Source: a virus
Virus record (IMG/VR): IMGVR_UViG_3300037156_000058
Span: 1 to 64,000 of that record
DNA length: 64,000 nt
Strand: one strand, 5' to 3'
Shown here: positions 1 through 7,069 of the stretch, piece by piece
How the letters are laid out: each line of letters begins with the position of its first letter
Position numbering within the stretch: the stretch's first letter is position 1
Translations under genes and position numbers: made by a program
The notes under the pieces: model-generated
The model's input: only the letters and a program-made list of their open reading frames with translations
Databases searched by the model: none
Told to the model about the DNA's origin: nothing

Positions 1-1
1 C

Positions 2-535
2 GCCACACCCCCGGACCCGCCCGGCCGTACCTCCGACCTCGAGGTATCCGCCCCGGCCGCGACGCGGCTGGACCTGAGCGGCTGTACCGGACTCACCGAG
101 GTATCCGCCCCGGCCGCGACGCGGCTGTACCTGAGCGGCTGTACCGGACTCACCGAGGTATCCGCCCCGGCCGCGACCTGGCTGGACCTGGGCGGCTGTA
201 CCGGACTCACCGAGGTATCCGCCCCGGCCGCGACCACACTGTACCTGAGCGGCTGTACCGGACTCACCGAGGTATCCGCCCCGGCCGCGACCTGGCTGCA
301 CCTGAGCGGCTGTACCGGACTCACCGAGGTATCCGCCCCGGCCGCGACCGTACTGAACTTGAGCGGCTGTACCGGACTCACCGAGGTATCCGCCCCGGCC
401 GCGACCGTACTGGACCTGAGCGGCTGTACCGGACTCACCGAGGTATCTGCCCCGGCCGCGACGCGGCTGAACCTGAGCGGCTGCAATCCGAACCTGAAAA
501 TCACAGCCAGAAAAGGCGCAAGGATATGCCTATGA
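2..535 (+). CDS. Leucine-rich-repeat protein, C-terminal part
   Basis: Frame is open from the left window edge to TGA at 533-535, so the start is missing. The product is almost wholly eight tandem 19-residue units (codons from 41 to 496) of the form EVSAPAATxLxLSGCTGLT, followed by a short basic tail ending ARICL. The L-x-L-S-G-C-x-x-L pattern matches leucine-rich repeats, in which the residues flanking the Leu of xLxL face the concave ligand-binding surface. Only those positions vary between units. A role in protein-protein recognition (host surface, host defence or virion decoration) is inference. The stop overlaps the next start (ATGA), which suggests translational coupling to two tiny membrane peptides. 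Confidence 0.75.
   Translation, partial: ATPPDPPGRTSDLEVSAPAATRLDLSGCTGLTEVSAPAATRLYLSGCTGLTEVSAPAATWLDLGGCTGLTEVSAPAATTLYLSGCTGLTEVSAPAATWLHLSGCTGLTEVSAPAATVLNLSGCTGLTEVSAPAATVLDLSGCTGLTEVSAPAATRLNLSGCNPNLKITARKGARICL
41..496 (+). repeat. Eight in-frame 57-bp tandem repeats (LRR array)
   Basis: Units begin at 41, 98, 155, 212, 269, 326, 383 and 440. Apart from the last unit's end, units are nearly identical, including synonymous sites. The changes cluster at codon 9 (CGG, TGG, ACA or GTA), the last base of codon 8, and the first base of codon 11, which shows all four bases (GAC, TAC, CAC, AAC). The length is a multiple of three and there are no spacers, so this is a protein repeat and not a CRISPR array. 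Confidence 0.95.
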
Positions 536-621
536 AGACGATCATCGCTGACGCCCTGACCATCTTCGGCGCCTTCCTCGGATGCGTGCTGCTGGCGTGC
601 CTTCTCGGAGGCGGACAATGA
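532..621 (+). CDS. 29-residue single-pass membrane peptide
   Basis: Starts with ATGA overlapping the stop of the LRR gene and ends TGA overlapping the next ATG. Residues about 4-26 are hydrophobic (IFGAFLGCVLLACLLGG), consistent with one transmembrane helix. No family recognised. It is held by overlap geometry and by a tandem neighbour of the same size and kind. Possible roles (small holin-like or membrane anchor) are guesses. Confidence 0.5.
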   Translation: MKTIIADALTIFGAFLGCVLLACLLGGGQ

Positions 622-707
622 GGCGACGTTTCGCGGAGGTCGCGATGTGGGGAGTGCTCGCAGGCGTGTTTATCGGCTTCATGGCTGCATTTCTGGCGGG
701 GAGGTAA
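618..707 (+). CDS. 29-residue single-pass membrane peptide
   Basis: Second tiny membrane peptide in a row, coupled by ATGA to the first. A basic start (MRRRF) precedes a hydrophobic stretch WGVLAGVFIGFMAAFLAG, giving a cytoplasmic N terminus by the positive-inside rule. Its last codons contain the GGGGAGGT ribosome-binding site of the following gene. Function unknown. Confidence 0.5.
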   Translation: MRRRFAEVAMWGVLAGVFIGFMAAFLAGR

Positions 708-710
708 ATC

Positions 711-1949
711 GTGACAGAAACAATGGAACTGACGGTAGTCAACGCACAGAACGCGGTGCAGATATTTACGGGCGGAGGGCTGGACGCGATCCTTGCCGGG
801 ATCGAGGGTCAGGTCCGGGCCATGACTTTGGATGGATCGACCTCGGATGGCCGGGACAAAATCCGTTCCGTGGCCTACAAGGTCGCGAGGACGAAAACGG
901 CCCTCGACTCCGAAGCGAAGAAACTCACTGAGGGCTGGCGGACTGCCACCGGCCAGGTGAACGCCGAGCGCAAGCGAGCGCAGGAACGGCTCGACGCACT
1001 GGCCGAGGAAGTTCGCGCGCCTCTGACCGCGTTCGAGAGTAAAGAAAAGAATCGCACTGCGGCGCACGAGGTGGCGTTGGCGGAGATGACGATATTCTCT
1101 TCGATCCAGTCGCAGGCAACAGCGGAAGAATTGGAAGAGGCGGTGCTGAAGTTCGCCGGACTGCATCAGGGCCGGGACTGGGAAGAGTTTGCCTTCCGCG
1201 CCAACCGGCAGCGCGTTGAGATCGGCGCTTATTTAGATAAGAGACTGGCCGACCGCAAGCAGTTCGACGCAGACCAAGCTGAACTGGCGAGACTCCGTAA
1301 GGCAGAGGCGGAGCGTATGGTCCGGGAGCACGAACAGCGCCTGAAGACCGAAGCGGCGGAGACGGCCAGACTCGAAGAGCAGCGTAAGGCCAAGGAAGCG
1401 TCGGACGCCGAGGCGCGGCGCGTGATCGAAGCCGCGCGGAAAGAGCAAGAGCGGGTCGCTGCAGAAGCGGAGCGCGTGCGCGTGGAGAATGAACGGGCAC
1501 AAAAACAAGCGGAAGCCGCGCGTAAGTCTGAGCAGGACGCACGCGAACTGGCCGAGCGACGGGTGATCGAGCAGGCAGAAGCCGCGAAGAAAGAACAGGC
1601 GCGGTTGGTCGAGTTCGCGGAAAAAGCCAGAGCCAAAGCGGCACTCGACCTGAAGGCCGCGCAGGCGAAGGCAGCCGAAGATCTGAAGGCCGCGAACCTG
1701 AAGGCCAAGAGCGACGCCGAAGCGGCAGTCGCGAAAGAGAAAGCGCGGGTGGAGGCGCTGCGCAAGGATCTCGCAGAGGCGCAGGCTAAGCGCGAAGCCG
1801 ACCAAAAGAACCGGGCTCAAGTCCGCAGGGAGATTGATGCCGACCTGGAAAGCGTATTCTCCGGGCTGGGGCTGGACTGTTTGGCCGCGGGCGCTATCGC
1901 GGATGCCATCATGGACGGCAAGGTACGCCACGTGCGAGTGATTTTTTAG
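711..1949 (+). CDS. TolA-like coiled-coil phage protein (DUF1351-like)
   Basis: 412 residues. The N-terminal 100 residues (IFTGGGLDAILAGIEGQV, SVAYKVARTKTALD, NAERKRAQERLDALAEEVR) match by eye the widespread phage proteins annotated as TolA-like or DUF1351 that sit next to recombination genes. Residues about 180-370 are a long Ala/Glu/Lys/Arg-rich coiled coil. A GTG start at 711 follows a strong GGAGG site inside the previous stop region. A Sak4-type ATPase lies two genes downstream, so a role in phage recombination or nuclease control is plausible but unproven. Confidence 0.65.
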   Translation: MTETMELTVVNAQNAVQIFTGGGLDAILAGIEGQVRAMTLDGSTSDGRDKIRSVAYKVARTKTALDSEAKKLTEGWRTATGQVNAERKRAQERLDALAEEVRAPLTAFESKEKNRTAAHEVALAEMTIFSSIQSQATAEELEEAVLKFAGLHQGRDWEEFAFRANRQRVEIGAYLDKRLADRKQFDADQAELARLRKAEAERMVREHEQRLKTEAAETARLEEQRKAKEASDAEARRVIEAARKEQERVAAEAERVRVENERAQKQAEAARKSEQDARELAERRVIEQAEAAKKEQARLVEFAEKARAKAALDLKAAQAKAAEDLKAANLKAKSDAEAAVAKEKARVEALRKDLAEAQAKREADQKNRAQVRREIDADLESVFSGLGLDCLAAGAIADAIMDGKVRHVRVIF

Positions 1950-1951
1950 CC

Positions 1952-2476
1952 ATGCGTAAGCAACGTGTTTTGCCGGATTTAACCGGGAAGAAATTTAACT
2001 GGTTGCTGGTGGAGTCATATTCTCACACGACTACTACCCTGAGCGGGAGGAACAAGAGACATTGGGTATGCCGTTGCGATTGCGGGTCAACATGCGTCGT
2101 GCTGGGGGAGGGCCTAAAATCTGGGAACACTAAGTCATGCGGATGCTTACTGGCTAAGATTACCGCAGCCCGTTGCTTGAAGCATGGAGAGCAAAGCGGG
2201 GAACGGCGCGGCCATTCAAGGATATATCGCATTTGGTGTGCTATGTTGACGCGGTGCAGGAATCCAAGATCAATCAATTTTAAATACTACGGAGGACGCG
2301 GCGTTACTGTTTGCGCGCGATGGCTGGACTTTAGGAACTTCTACGCCGATATGGGAGACGCGCTGAGCGCAACGCATTCTATAGACCGGATTAACAATGA
2401 CGGCAATTATGAACTCGGTAATTGCCGTTGGTCCACGCCAAAAGAGCAAGCCAACAATCGAAGGATGCCCGCATGA
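1952..2476 (+). CDS. HNH-like endonuclease, zinc-binding
   Basis: 174 residues. An N-terminal zinc-ribbon-like part (CRCDCG ... KSCGCL) precedes a C-terminal signature YYGGRGVTVCARW and SIDRINNDGNYELGNCRW, typical of a family of phage HNH-type nucleases often found as free-standing selfish genes. It starts 2 nt after the previous stop, and its TGA overlaps the ATG of the next gene. It may be a homing endonuclease inserted between the coiled-coil gene and the ATPase; host or self-DNA nicking is inferred from the family only. Confidence 0.65.
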   Translation: MRKQRVLPDLTGKKFNWLLVESYSHTTTTLSGRNKRHWVCRCDCGSTCVVLGEGLKSGNTKSCGCLLAKITAARCLKHGEQSGERRGHSRIYRIWCAMLTRCRNPRSINFKYYGGRGVTVCARWLDFRNFYADMGDALSATHSIDRINNDGNYELGNCRWSTPKEQANNRRMPA

Positions 2477-3414
2477 GCGACGAATTCACAATCGAGAGGT
2501 CCGTAAGAAAATCCGTCCCGCTGCTTGTGTCCCTGAGCGGAACGAGCGGGAGTGGCAAGACATTCTCTGGCTTGCTTCTGGCGGCCGGAATTGCGGGCGC
2601 CGATGGACAGGTCGGCATGATCGACGCCGAGAATCGCCGCGGATCACTTTATTCCGACGATCCAGATATCCTGCGGGCAATGCCAAACGGCTACATGCGG
2701 CTGGACCTGACGGCTCCGTTCACGCCGAAGCGTTACATTTTGGCGTTAACTGCGATGGAGTCGGCAGGTATAACGGTATGCCTGGTGGACTCGACAACGC
2801 ACGAGTGGGAAGGTGAGGGCGGTTGTCAGGATATCGCCGAGAATAACAAGCTGAAGGGAATGCCGAACTGGGCACTGGCGAAGCGCGAACATAAGAGGTT
2901 TATGGCCTATGCTCTATCGTCCCGGATGCACATTATTTTCTGTCTGCGCGCGCGGGAAAAAGTAAAGATCACGATGGACAACAAGGTGCTTCCGATGGGC
3001 ATACAGCCGGTTTGCGAAAAGAATTTCGTCTTTGAGCAACTACTTTCCCTGTCGTTCGACGAAGCCACACACCACTATGCCGGGATCAAAGTACCGAAGA
3101 TGCTGGCAGGCACGTTTCCCGGCGGTCAGTTAATCACGAAGGCGCATGGCGAACGCTTGCGCGAGTGGAACTCGGGCGGCCGCACGATTGACCCGGCGGA
3201 GCAACTTCAGATTCGCGCCCGATCAGCGGCAGAATGCGGCATGGAAGAGTACGGGTCGTTCTTCAAGGGGTTGGCAACCAAGGATAAGAACACTCTGTCT
3301 GGATCTACTCACGCGACAAATAAAGGCATTGCCGAGGCGCGCGATAAAGAAGTGGCGGATATTGCAGCCCGCGACAAAGCCGAGGAACTGGCCGCGCAGC
3401 AGGCGCCGGTTTAA
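2473..3414 (+). CDS. P-loop ATPase, Sak4/AAA_24 type
   Basis: 313 residues from ATG 2473, chosen over an upstream ATG because it forms an ATGA overlap and removes an unlikely leader. Walker A is GTSGSGKT (residues 23-30), followed by GMIDAENRRGS and a Walker-B-like VCLVDSTTHEWEGEGG. This layout is that of the RecA-like phage nucleotide-binding family that includes Sak4 single-strand annealing ATPases. The last 60 residues are Ala/Glu/Lys-rich and probably flexible. Likely acts in recombination or replication with the coiled-coil protein upstream and the nuclease at 4533. Confidence 0.75.
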   Translation: MSDEFTIERSVRKSVPLLVSLSGTSGSGKTFSGLLLAAGIAGADGQVGMIDAENRRGSLYSDDPDILRAMPNGYMRLDLTAPFTPKRYILALTAMESAGITVCLVDSTTHEWEGEGGCQDIAENNKLKGMPNWALAKREHKRFMAYALSSRMHIIFCLRAREKVKITMDNKVLPMGIQPVCEKNFVFEQLLSLSFDEATHHYAGIKVPKMLAGTFPGGQLITKAHGERLREWNSGGRTIDPAEQLQIRARSAAECGMEEYGSFFKGLATKDKNTLSGSTHATNKGIAEARDKEVADIAARDKAEELAAQQAPV

Positions 3415-3455
3415 GGAGTAAACGACATTGGAAACGGCACGCGGGGCGGTGGGAA

Positions 3456-3650
3456 GGCGCGAAAGCGTTAAAGGCGGCTGGGATAGCGTCAGTATGAGCG
3501 AAGCCCGGTCGAACTCCCTAACCTTTCCCGGCGGGGAGCATGGGTACTCCGTCCGTTTAGGCTGTCCCGGCCATGTATCGGGATGGCACAAGAGCACGCT
3601 ACGAGGCCCTAATATTGCCTTCAGCAGATGTCTGCCGTAGCGTGCTTTCA
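3456..3650 (+). ncRNA. Candidate structured RNA or leader in a 265-bp gap
   Basis: The gap holds several perfect or near-perfect stems: GCGC-GAAA-GCGU (3457-3468, GNRA loop); GGAG...CUCC near 3535-3550; a 9-bp stem with two wobbles, 3561-3569 with 3579-3587; and an 11-bp perfect stem, AGCACGCTACG (3593-3603) with its complement at 3636-3646. The last encloses two small stems (AGGC/GCCT at 3604-3620; GCAG/CTGC at 3624-3635), making a three-way junction. It sits 30 nt before the next gene's ribosome site. It could be a riboswitch-like leader, a processed ncRNA or an attenuator. No known class was recognised. Confidence 0.45.
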
Positions 3651-3679
3651 AGATTTTCAGCACCAAATAAAGGAGCACT

Positions 3680-4009
3680 ATGTCAAAGAAGAAACAGGAA
3701 GCACACAGCCCAGACGACGGCACCAAGCCCGAACCGCCGGCGGAGAATCCGGTACTGGCGACACAGGAAGAGATCGACGCGGCGCTTGCCGCATCGCAGG
3801 CTGCTCCGGGAGATCCGGCGGCCGTCATACCAGTCAAGACCCGCACACGTCGGAGCGCTCTTCAGATGTTCGCCGACGAAAAGGCAGAAACGGCGAAGGA
3901 AGTCGAGGACGCCCGCCAGGCAGTGAAGGACGCCGACGATCGGTTGCAGGCAGCTATCCAGGCGGAGATAGATTTTGTGGATCGGGCGAAGGCTGCGCTC
4001 GGGCTGTAA
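3680..4009 (+). CDS. Small charged protein with C-terminal helix, unknown
   Basis: 109 residues with a clear AAAGGAG site before ATG 3680. The N-terminal 55 residues are Pro/Ala/Glu-rich and look disordered. Residues 60-109 (ADEKAETAKEVEDARQAVKD) are strongly helical with heptad character. No family recognised. Structured intergenic regions lie on both sides, which is unusual in this otherwise overlapping operon. Confidence 0.7.
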   Translation: MSKKKQEAHSPDDGTKPEPPAENPVLATQEEIDAALAASQAAPGDPAAVIPVKTRTRRSALQMFADEKAETAKEVEDARQAVKDADDRLQAAIQAEIDFVDRAKAALGL

Positions 4010-4011
4010 AA

Positions 4012-4135
4012 CTTTCGCTGGCTGGTAACTGCCTTGATCCCTCGGGGCATGTCGATGCAGAAATCCAGCGATTGTTGTACCTCCGGAAACGGAGTAAAGG
4101 ATACCCCGCAGAACCGGAAAGGATGACCGGGGAAG
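4012..4135 (+). ncRNA. Second candidate structured RNA
   Basis: Gap of 162 bp. Perfect stems in order: TCGCTGG (4015-4021) with CCAGCGA (4065-4071); CTCCG-GAAA-CGGAG (4081-4094), a GNRA tetraloop hairpin; CCCCG (4104-4108) with CGGGG (4128-4132). Little reading-frame potential. The two GNRA loops here and at 3461 could dock with receptors, but no known RNA class was recognised. It may be the leader of the small gene at 4172. Confidence 0.35.
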
Positions 4136-4171
4136 GCTTTCGATTTGGTTCGGCGGGGGTTTTGAATTTCA

Positions 4172-4342
4172 ATGATCGTTTACATGAACTGCACCGAGGA
4201 TCAAATTCGCGCAGAGGCGCTCCGGGACGCCGCCGAAGCGTTCGAAAGATATCTGAGTGGCGGCCCGGTAGCCGGGGAATCGTGGCGCCAGTTCGTGGCG
4301 CGGAGATTACGCGAGATGGCAGATGAGGAAATCGAATCATGA
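4172..4342 (+). CDS. 56-residue acidic helical protein, unknown
   Basis: Begins MIVYMNCTEDQIRAEALRD and is predicted helical and acidic. An alternative start is the ATG at 4184. The ribosome site (GCGGGGG) is weak. It is kept because its TGA overlaps the next ATG (ATGA), codon use is like its neighbours, and it fills the space exactly. Function unknown. Confidence 0.55.
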   Translation: MIVYMNCTEDQIRAEALRDAAEAFERYLSGGPVAGESWRQFVARRLREMADEEIES

Positions 4343-4533
4343 CCGTCACCGCCCTTGAGCGCCTCATCGAGAATCTGGAGCAGGCGGAAAGGGATATCGC
4401 GGAGGTAATGGCGGGACTCCCGGCAACCGATGCAGGATTCGTTTGCGGATTCAACCCGAACCCGGCATCCTGCCAGCGTTACCTGCGAGAAGCACTGGCA
4501 TCGGCGCGGGACTACCAGCGAGGTCGAAAGTAG
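4339..4533 (+). CDS. 64-residue helical protein, unknown
   Basis: Starts in an ATGA overlap and ends TAG overlapping the GTG of the next gene. The N-terminal half is a helix with leucine spacing (LERLIENLEQAERDIAEVM) and the C-terminal half is basic. No family recognised. Position suggests it belongs with the nuclease that follows. Confidence 0.6.
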   Translation: MTVTALERLIENLEQAERDIAEVMAGLPATDAGFVCGFNPNPASCQRYLREALASARDYQRGRK

Positions 4534-4835
4534 TGCCGCGCGGAGTACAGCGTGCCAGGGTGGACGCGAATCATGTGGCCGTGGTGGCGGCGCTCAGGGC
4601 CGCTGGCATGAGCGTAGTGTCGCTTGCAGCGGTCGGCAATGGATGTCCGGATCTGGTGGTTGGGTGGCGGGGCCGAAATGTTCTTTTGGAAATTAAGGAT
4701 GGTTCCAAGCCTCCGAGCGCGCGCAAATTGACCCCGGATGAGGCCAAATTTCACAACGAGTGGATGGGTTACGTAGTGATAGCCGAATCGCCCTTAGAGG
4801 CGGTTCAGAAAGTTATGAGGTACTGCAATTTATGA
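4533..4835 (+). CDS. VRR-NUC/Holliday-junction-resolvase-like nuclease
   Basis: 100 residues from GTG 4533 (TAGTG overlap, GAGG site upstream). The core GCPDLVVGWRGRNVLLEIKDG shows the PD-(D/E)xK order: Asp in GCPD, then E-I-K in LLEIKDG. DEAKFHNEW then fits the conserved helix of VRR-NUC proteins. Likely a structure-specific DNA nuclease for recombination or replication intermediates. A similar nuclease lies at 58807, so the phage carries at least two. Confidence 0.7.
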   Translation: MPRGVQRARVDANHVAVVAALRAAGMSVVSLAAVGNGCPDLVVGWRGRNVLLEIKDGSKPPSARKLTPDEAKFHNEWMGYVVIAESPLEAVQKVMRYCNL

Positions 4836-5116
4836 CGCTACTTGAAAAGGCACTTCAGACAAAGACAATACGGAATCTATCTCAGAATAAGGGAGACAAT
4901 TTCGACGAAAGACTGGAATTGGCGCTGGCCTATGCAAACCGGAAGATATCAGTATCCCAGTCCATTGCGGCTGGAGGAACGAAAGGCGCTTCCGGCTTGG
5001 GATCTGTGATCGTAACAGCCATTCGCCGCGGGATTATCAAGGTCGAGCGGGTGCCTGAAGTGGGGTCTCAAGGACCGGCATCTCTAGTAGTTAGTAACGG
5101 GAGCGAGCCGCGATGA
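4832..5116 (+). CDS. 94-residue protein, unknown
   Basis: The start at 4832 forms ATGA with the nuclease stop; a longer reading frame upstream is in the nuclease gene and is rejected. The middle (ELALAYANRKISVSQSIAA) is helical and GSVIVTAIRRGIIKVERV suggests a small winged-helix or DNA-binding core. No family recognised. Confidence 0.6.
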   Translation: MTLLEKALQTKTIRNLSQNKGDNFDERLELALAYANRKISVSQSIAAGGTKGASGLGSVIVTAIRRGIIKVERVPEVGSQGPASLVVSNGSEPR

Positions 5117-5295
5117 CATCACTCTACATCGCAATCGTTTCCGGGTTCGGCTTCATGGGATTCATGGCCGTGCTCTGGATCTGCGCCACGCTCCACGAGA
5201 TCCACTTAGACCTGAAGGAACTAAACCGCGTTCTGGCGGAGAAGCAACTGGAGATACCGAGCCCGATGGTGGTTCGCGACTGGAAAGAGAGATGA
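5113..5295 (+). CDS. 60-residue membrane protein
   Basis: ATGA-coupled on both sides. Residues about 4-26 (YIAIVSGFGFMGFMAVLWIC) form one transmembrane helix, then a charged helix (HEIHLDLKELNRVLAEKQ) that could be a coiled coil. Function unknown. Confidence 0.6.
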   Translation: MTSLYIAIVSGFGFMGFMAVLWICATLHEIHLDLKELNRVLAEKQLEIPSPMVVRDWKER

Positions 5296-5504
5296 CGAAC
5301 TTCTTTGCGACAATCGGATTTCTCTCCGCAGCCTTCGTACTCTGCCTGCTGGTGTCCCGCTCAATCATCGACGGCGCCGTGCAGCGCGTCACGCGCCACA
5401 GGCAGCGGCTGGAGGCATGTCGTCCAGCGTGGCGTTCTGGCTGCGACGAATATCGGCGGTCGCTGCGATTTCAGGGGCTTTCGAATAGGGTGATGGAGCG
5501 ATGA
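5292..5504 (+). CDS. 70-residue membrane protein with basic tail
   Basis: ATGA-coupled to both neighbours. One N-terminal transmembrane segment (FFATIGFLSAAFVLCLLVS), then an Arg-rich tail. Paired with the membrane protein upstream. No family recognised. Confidence 0.55.
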   Translation: MTNFFATIGFLSAAFVLCLLVSRSIIDGAVQRVTRHRQRLEACRPAWRSGCDEYRRSLRFQGLSNRVMER

Positions 5505-6172
5505 GAGAACCGGCCGAACATTTTCTGAAAGACGTGCAGCACCACCAGATGACGATCCCGCTCAACGAAGGCGTCTACCGCCACGTCCGCTTCAAGCAGC
5601 CGGGAACGTCAAACATGTGGTTCGACCTGGTGACATGGCCCGGTTTCCTCACGATCAGCGGCGACATGGGTACGTGGACATTCTCTCGCGTGCCAGACAT
5701 GTTCACTTTCTTCCGTGATGACAAGCTACGAATCAACCCGTCGTACTGGGCTGAGAAGTTAGAGCATGGGAATTTCACCGGCCGGGAAGGTGGCAAGATC
5801 TGGGATCAGGATACGTTTCAGGCGCATCTCATCGACCAACTTGAGCGTCATTTCGAAGATGAGCCGAAGAAGCTGACCGAATTGAAAGCGGCCGTAGAAG
5901 AGGAAATATTCCGGTTGCATGACGGCGATGGCCCGCATGCTATGCGCCACGCCGCCTACGAGTTCACGTACGAGTTTGAGGCCGACCGGGACACGCGGAG
6001 TTACACGGAGAAGATTCGCTTCCCGCGCGAAGTTAAAAAGTTCCAGTTCGAAGGCATGGACCTACCCGATGGCATGGTCTACTCCTATCACTTCGTTTGG
6101 TGCCTCTACGCCATCGTGTGGGGAATCCAGAAGTGGGATAACGGCGACCTATTCGGGCAGGTGGAAGCATGA
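5501..6172 (+). CDS. 223-residue conserved-looking phage protein, unknown
   Basis: Starts with ATGA and ends with ATGA. Rich in aromatic residues (Trp in NMWFDLVTWPGF, MGTWTF, SYWAEKLEHG, FVWCLYAIVWGIQKWDNG), typical of a compact globular enzyme or binding protein. The N-terminal part alternates beta strands with a helical insert around residues 105-140. It resembles uncharacterised proteins of many phages of Gram-negative hosts, but I cannot name the family. Confidence 0.65.
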   Translation: MREPAEHFLKDVQHHQMTIPLNEGVYRHVRFKQPGTSNMWFDLVTWPGFLTISGDMGTWTFSRVPDMFTFFRDDKLRINPSYWAEKLEHGNFTGREGGKIWDQDTFQAHLIDQLERHFEDEPKKLTELKAAVEEEIFRLHDGDGPHAMRHAAYEFTYEFEADRDTRSYTEKIRFPREVKKFQFEGMDLPDGMVYSYHFVWCLYAIVWGIQKWDNGDLFGQVEA

Positions 6173-6690
6173 GGCTCACCGAGGCGCAGATCCAAAAGAC
6201 GTGCAGCGACTTCCTTGCCCTCGACGGCTGGCGTGTGCTCATAACCAATCCGTGCAGCGACAAGGCCCGAGGCAAGGGATTCGGGGAAGTTGGGATGAGT
6301 ATACCCGACGACGAGCTACTTACCCTGCACCTCGACATTGAGGAGCACATGGACAAAGTTGCCGCCATGTTCGCTCCCGGGGCGCAGGTCACGTTGGTGG
6401 TGCATTTCCCGGGGTTGCCCGAGAAGGGGCTGTGTTTGGGGGATGACATCGAGGGCGCGATCGAGCAGGTACGGCACCTGCAGGGCAGTAACAGGACGAA
6501 AGTGATTGAACCGATGAGGACGGTGGCGTCGCAGTTGGCGGATCCGGCAGTCGTGCAGGATGCGATGGGCGTGATTCACAAGCCAATGCCGTGCGCGGGG
6601 TGCTTTTGTAGTCAAACGCTACCGAATCAACTCCAATCGTGCCTTTGCGCTTGCCATCCCTCTGATCGGCGGGCGTGGAGCATGCGATGA
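6169..6690 (+). CDS. Chimera: VRR-NUC N terminus fused to an unknown domain
   Basis: The first 42 residues (LTEAQIQKTCSDFLALDGWR ... GKGFGEVGM) are the N-terminal part of a VRR-NUC nuclease, but the catalytic (D/E)xK core is absent. From MSIPDDELLTLHLDIEEHM the sequence changes to a different acidic domain ending in a Cys-rich tail (CAGCFC, SCLCAC). The second part has its own ATG at 6295 preceded by GGGGAAG, so it may be the only functional product. A deletion that fused two genes in frame explains this best. Confidence 0.6.
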   Translation: MRLTEAQIQKTCSDFLALDGWRVLITNPCSDKARGKGFGEVGMSIPDDELLTLHLDIEEHMDKVAAMFAPGAQVTLVVHFPGLPEKGLCLGDDIEGAIEQVRHLQGSNRTKVIEPMRTVASQLADPAVVQDAMGVIHKPMPCAGCFCSQTLPNQLQSCLCACHPSDRRAWSMR

Positions 6691-6788
6691 GCGTGACCAT
6701 AATCGGGCTCGACATCGCGCAGAAAACCACTGTTCTGGAACCACAGCCAATGGATACTCTGTTTGTTTGCTCAGAGGATTTTGCTTAA
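6687..6788 (+). CDS. 33-residue peptide, possibly a remnant
   Basis: ATGA-coupled to the previous gene. It begins MSVTIIGLDIAQK, which resembles the first strand of IS110-type DEDD transposases (IGLDIAK) or other RNase-H-like folds, then loses resemblance and stops. This may be chance or a truncated insertion remnant. No ribosome site besides the coupling. Confidence 0.25.
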   Translation: MSVTIIGLDIAQKTTVLEPQPMDTLFVCSEDFA

Positions 6789-6862
6789 CGCGATCGACCA
6801 TCTGTCCCGACGTGAAAACGAAGCAAGGATAGCAATCCAATGAGCGACCGTGGAGGTGAAAC

Positions 6863-7069
6863 GTGGATGAAGCAATCCTGATCGAGATGGCGCAGCGGTT
6901 CAGGGCGCTGGAAGACATCGCCGAATTCGCAGGCGCATTGCTTCCGCGCGATATGCCTCGTGACGAATTTGTTAATTTCACGTCCGAGGGAATGTCCGAA
7001 GCGCTGGAAGCCTGCCGGGATGACATGGTGGCGATGCAGGAAGCCATACGCGCGAGGGCCGGGAAATGA
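6863..7069 (+). CDS. 68-residue helical protein, unknown
   Basis: GTG start 6 nt after a strong GGAGG site. All-helical acidic sequence (MAQRFRALEDIAEFAGALL). Ends ATGA-coupled to the next gene. The 74 bp upstream carry no credible gene. Confidence 0.6.
   Translation: MDEAILIEMAQRFRALEDIAEFAGALLPRDMPRDEFVNFTSEGMSEALEACRDDMVAMQEAIRARAGK

Noticed and set aside
41-496. CRISPR array
   Set aside because: Units are in-frame, directly abutting, near-identical throughout, with no unique spacers, and they encode LRR repeats.
501-1166. Long minus-strand frames opposite the first genes
   Set aside because: GC-rich antisense shadows: they are open because of the plus-strand codon bias and start and stop without ribosome sites.
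3428-3640. 70-codon plus-strand frame in the structured gap
   Set aside because: Runs straight through the perfectly paired stems, with TTG start and non-coding-like composition; structure explains the sequence better.
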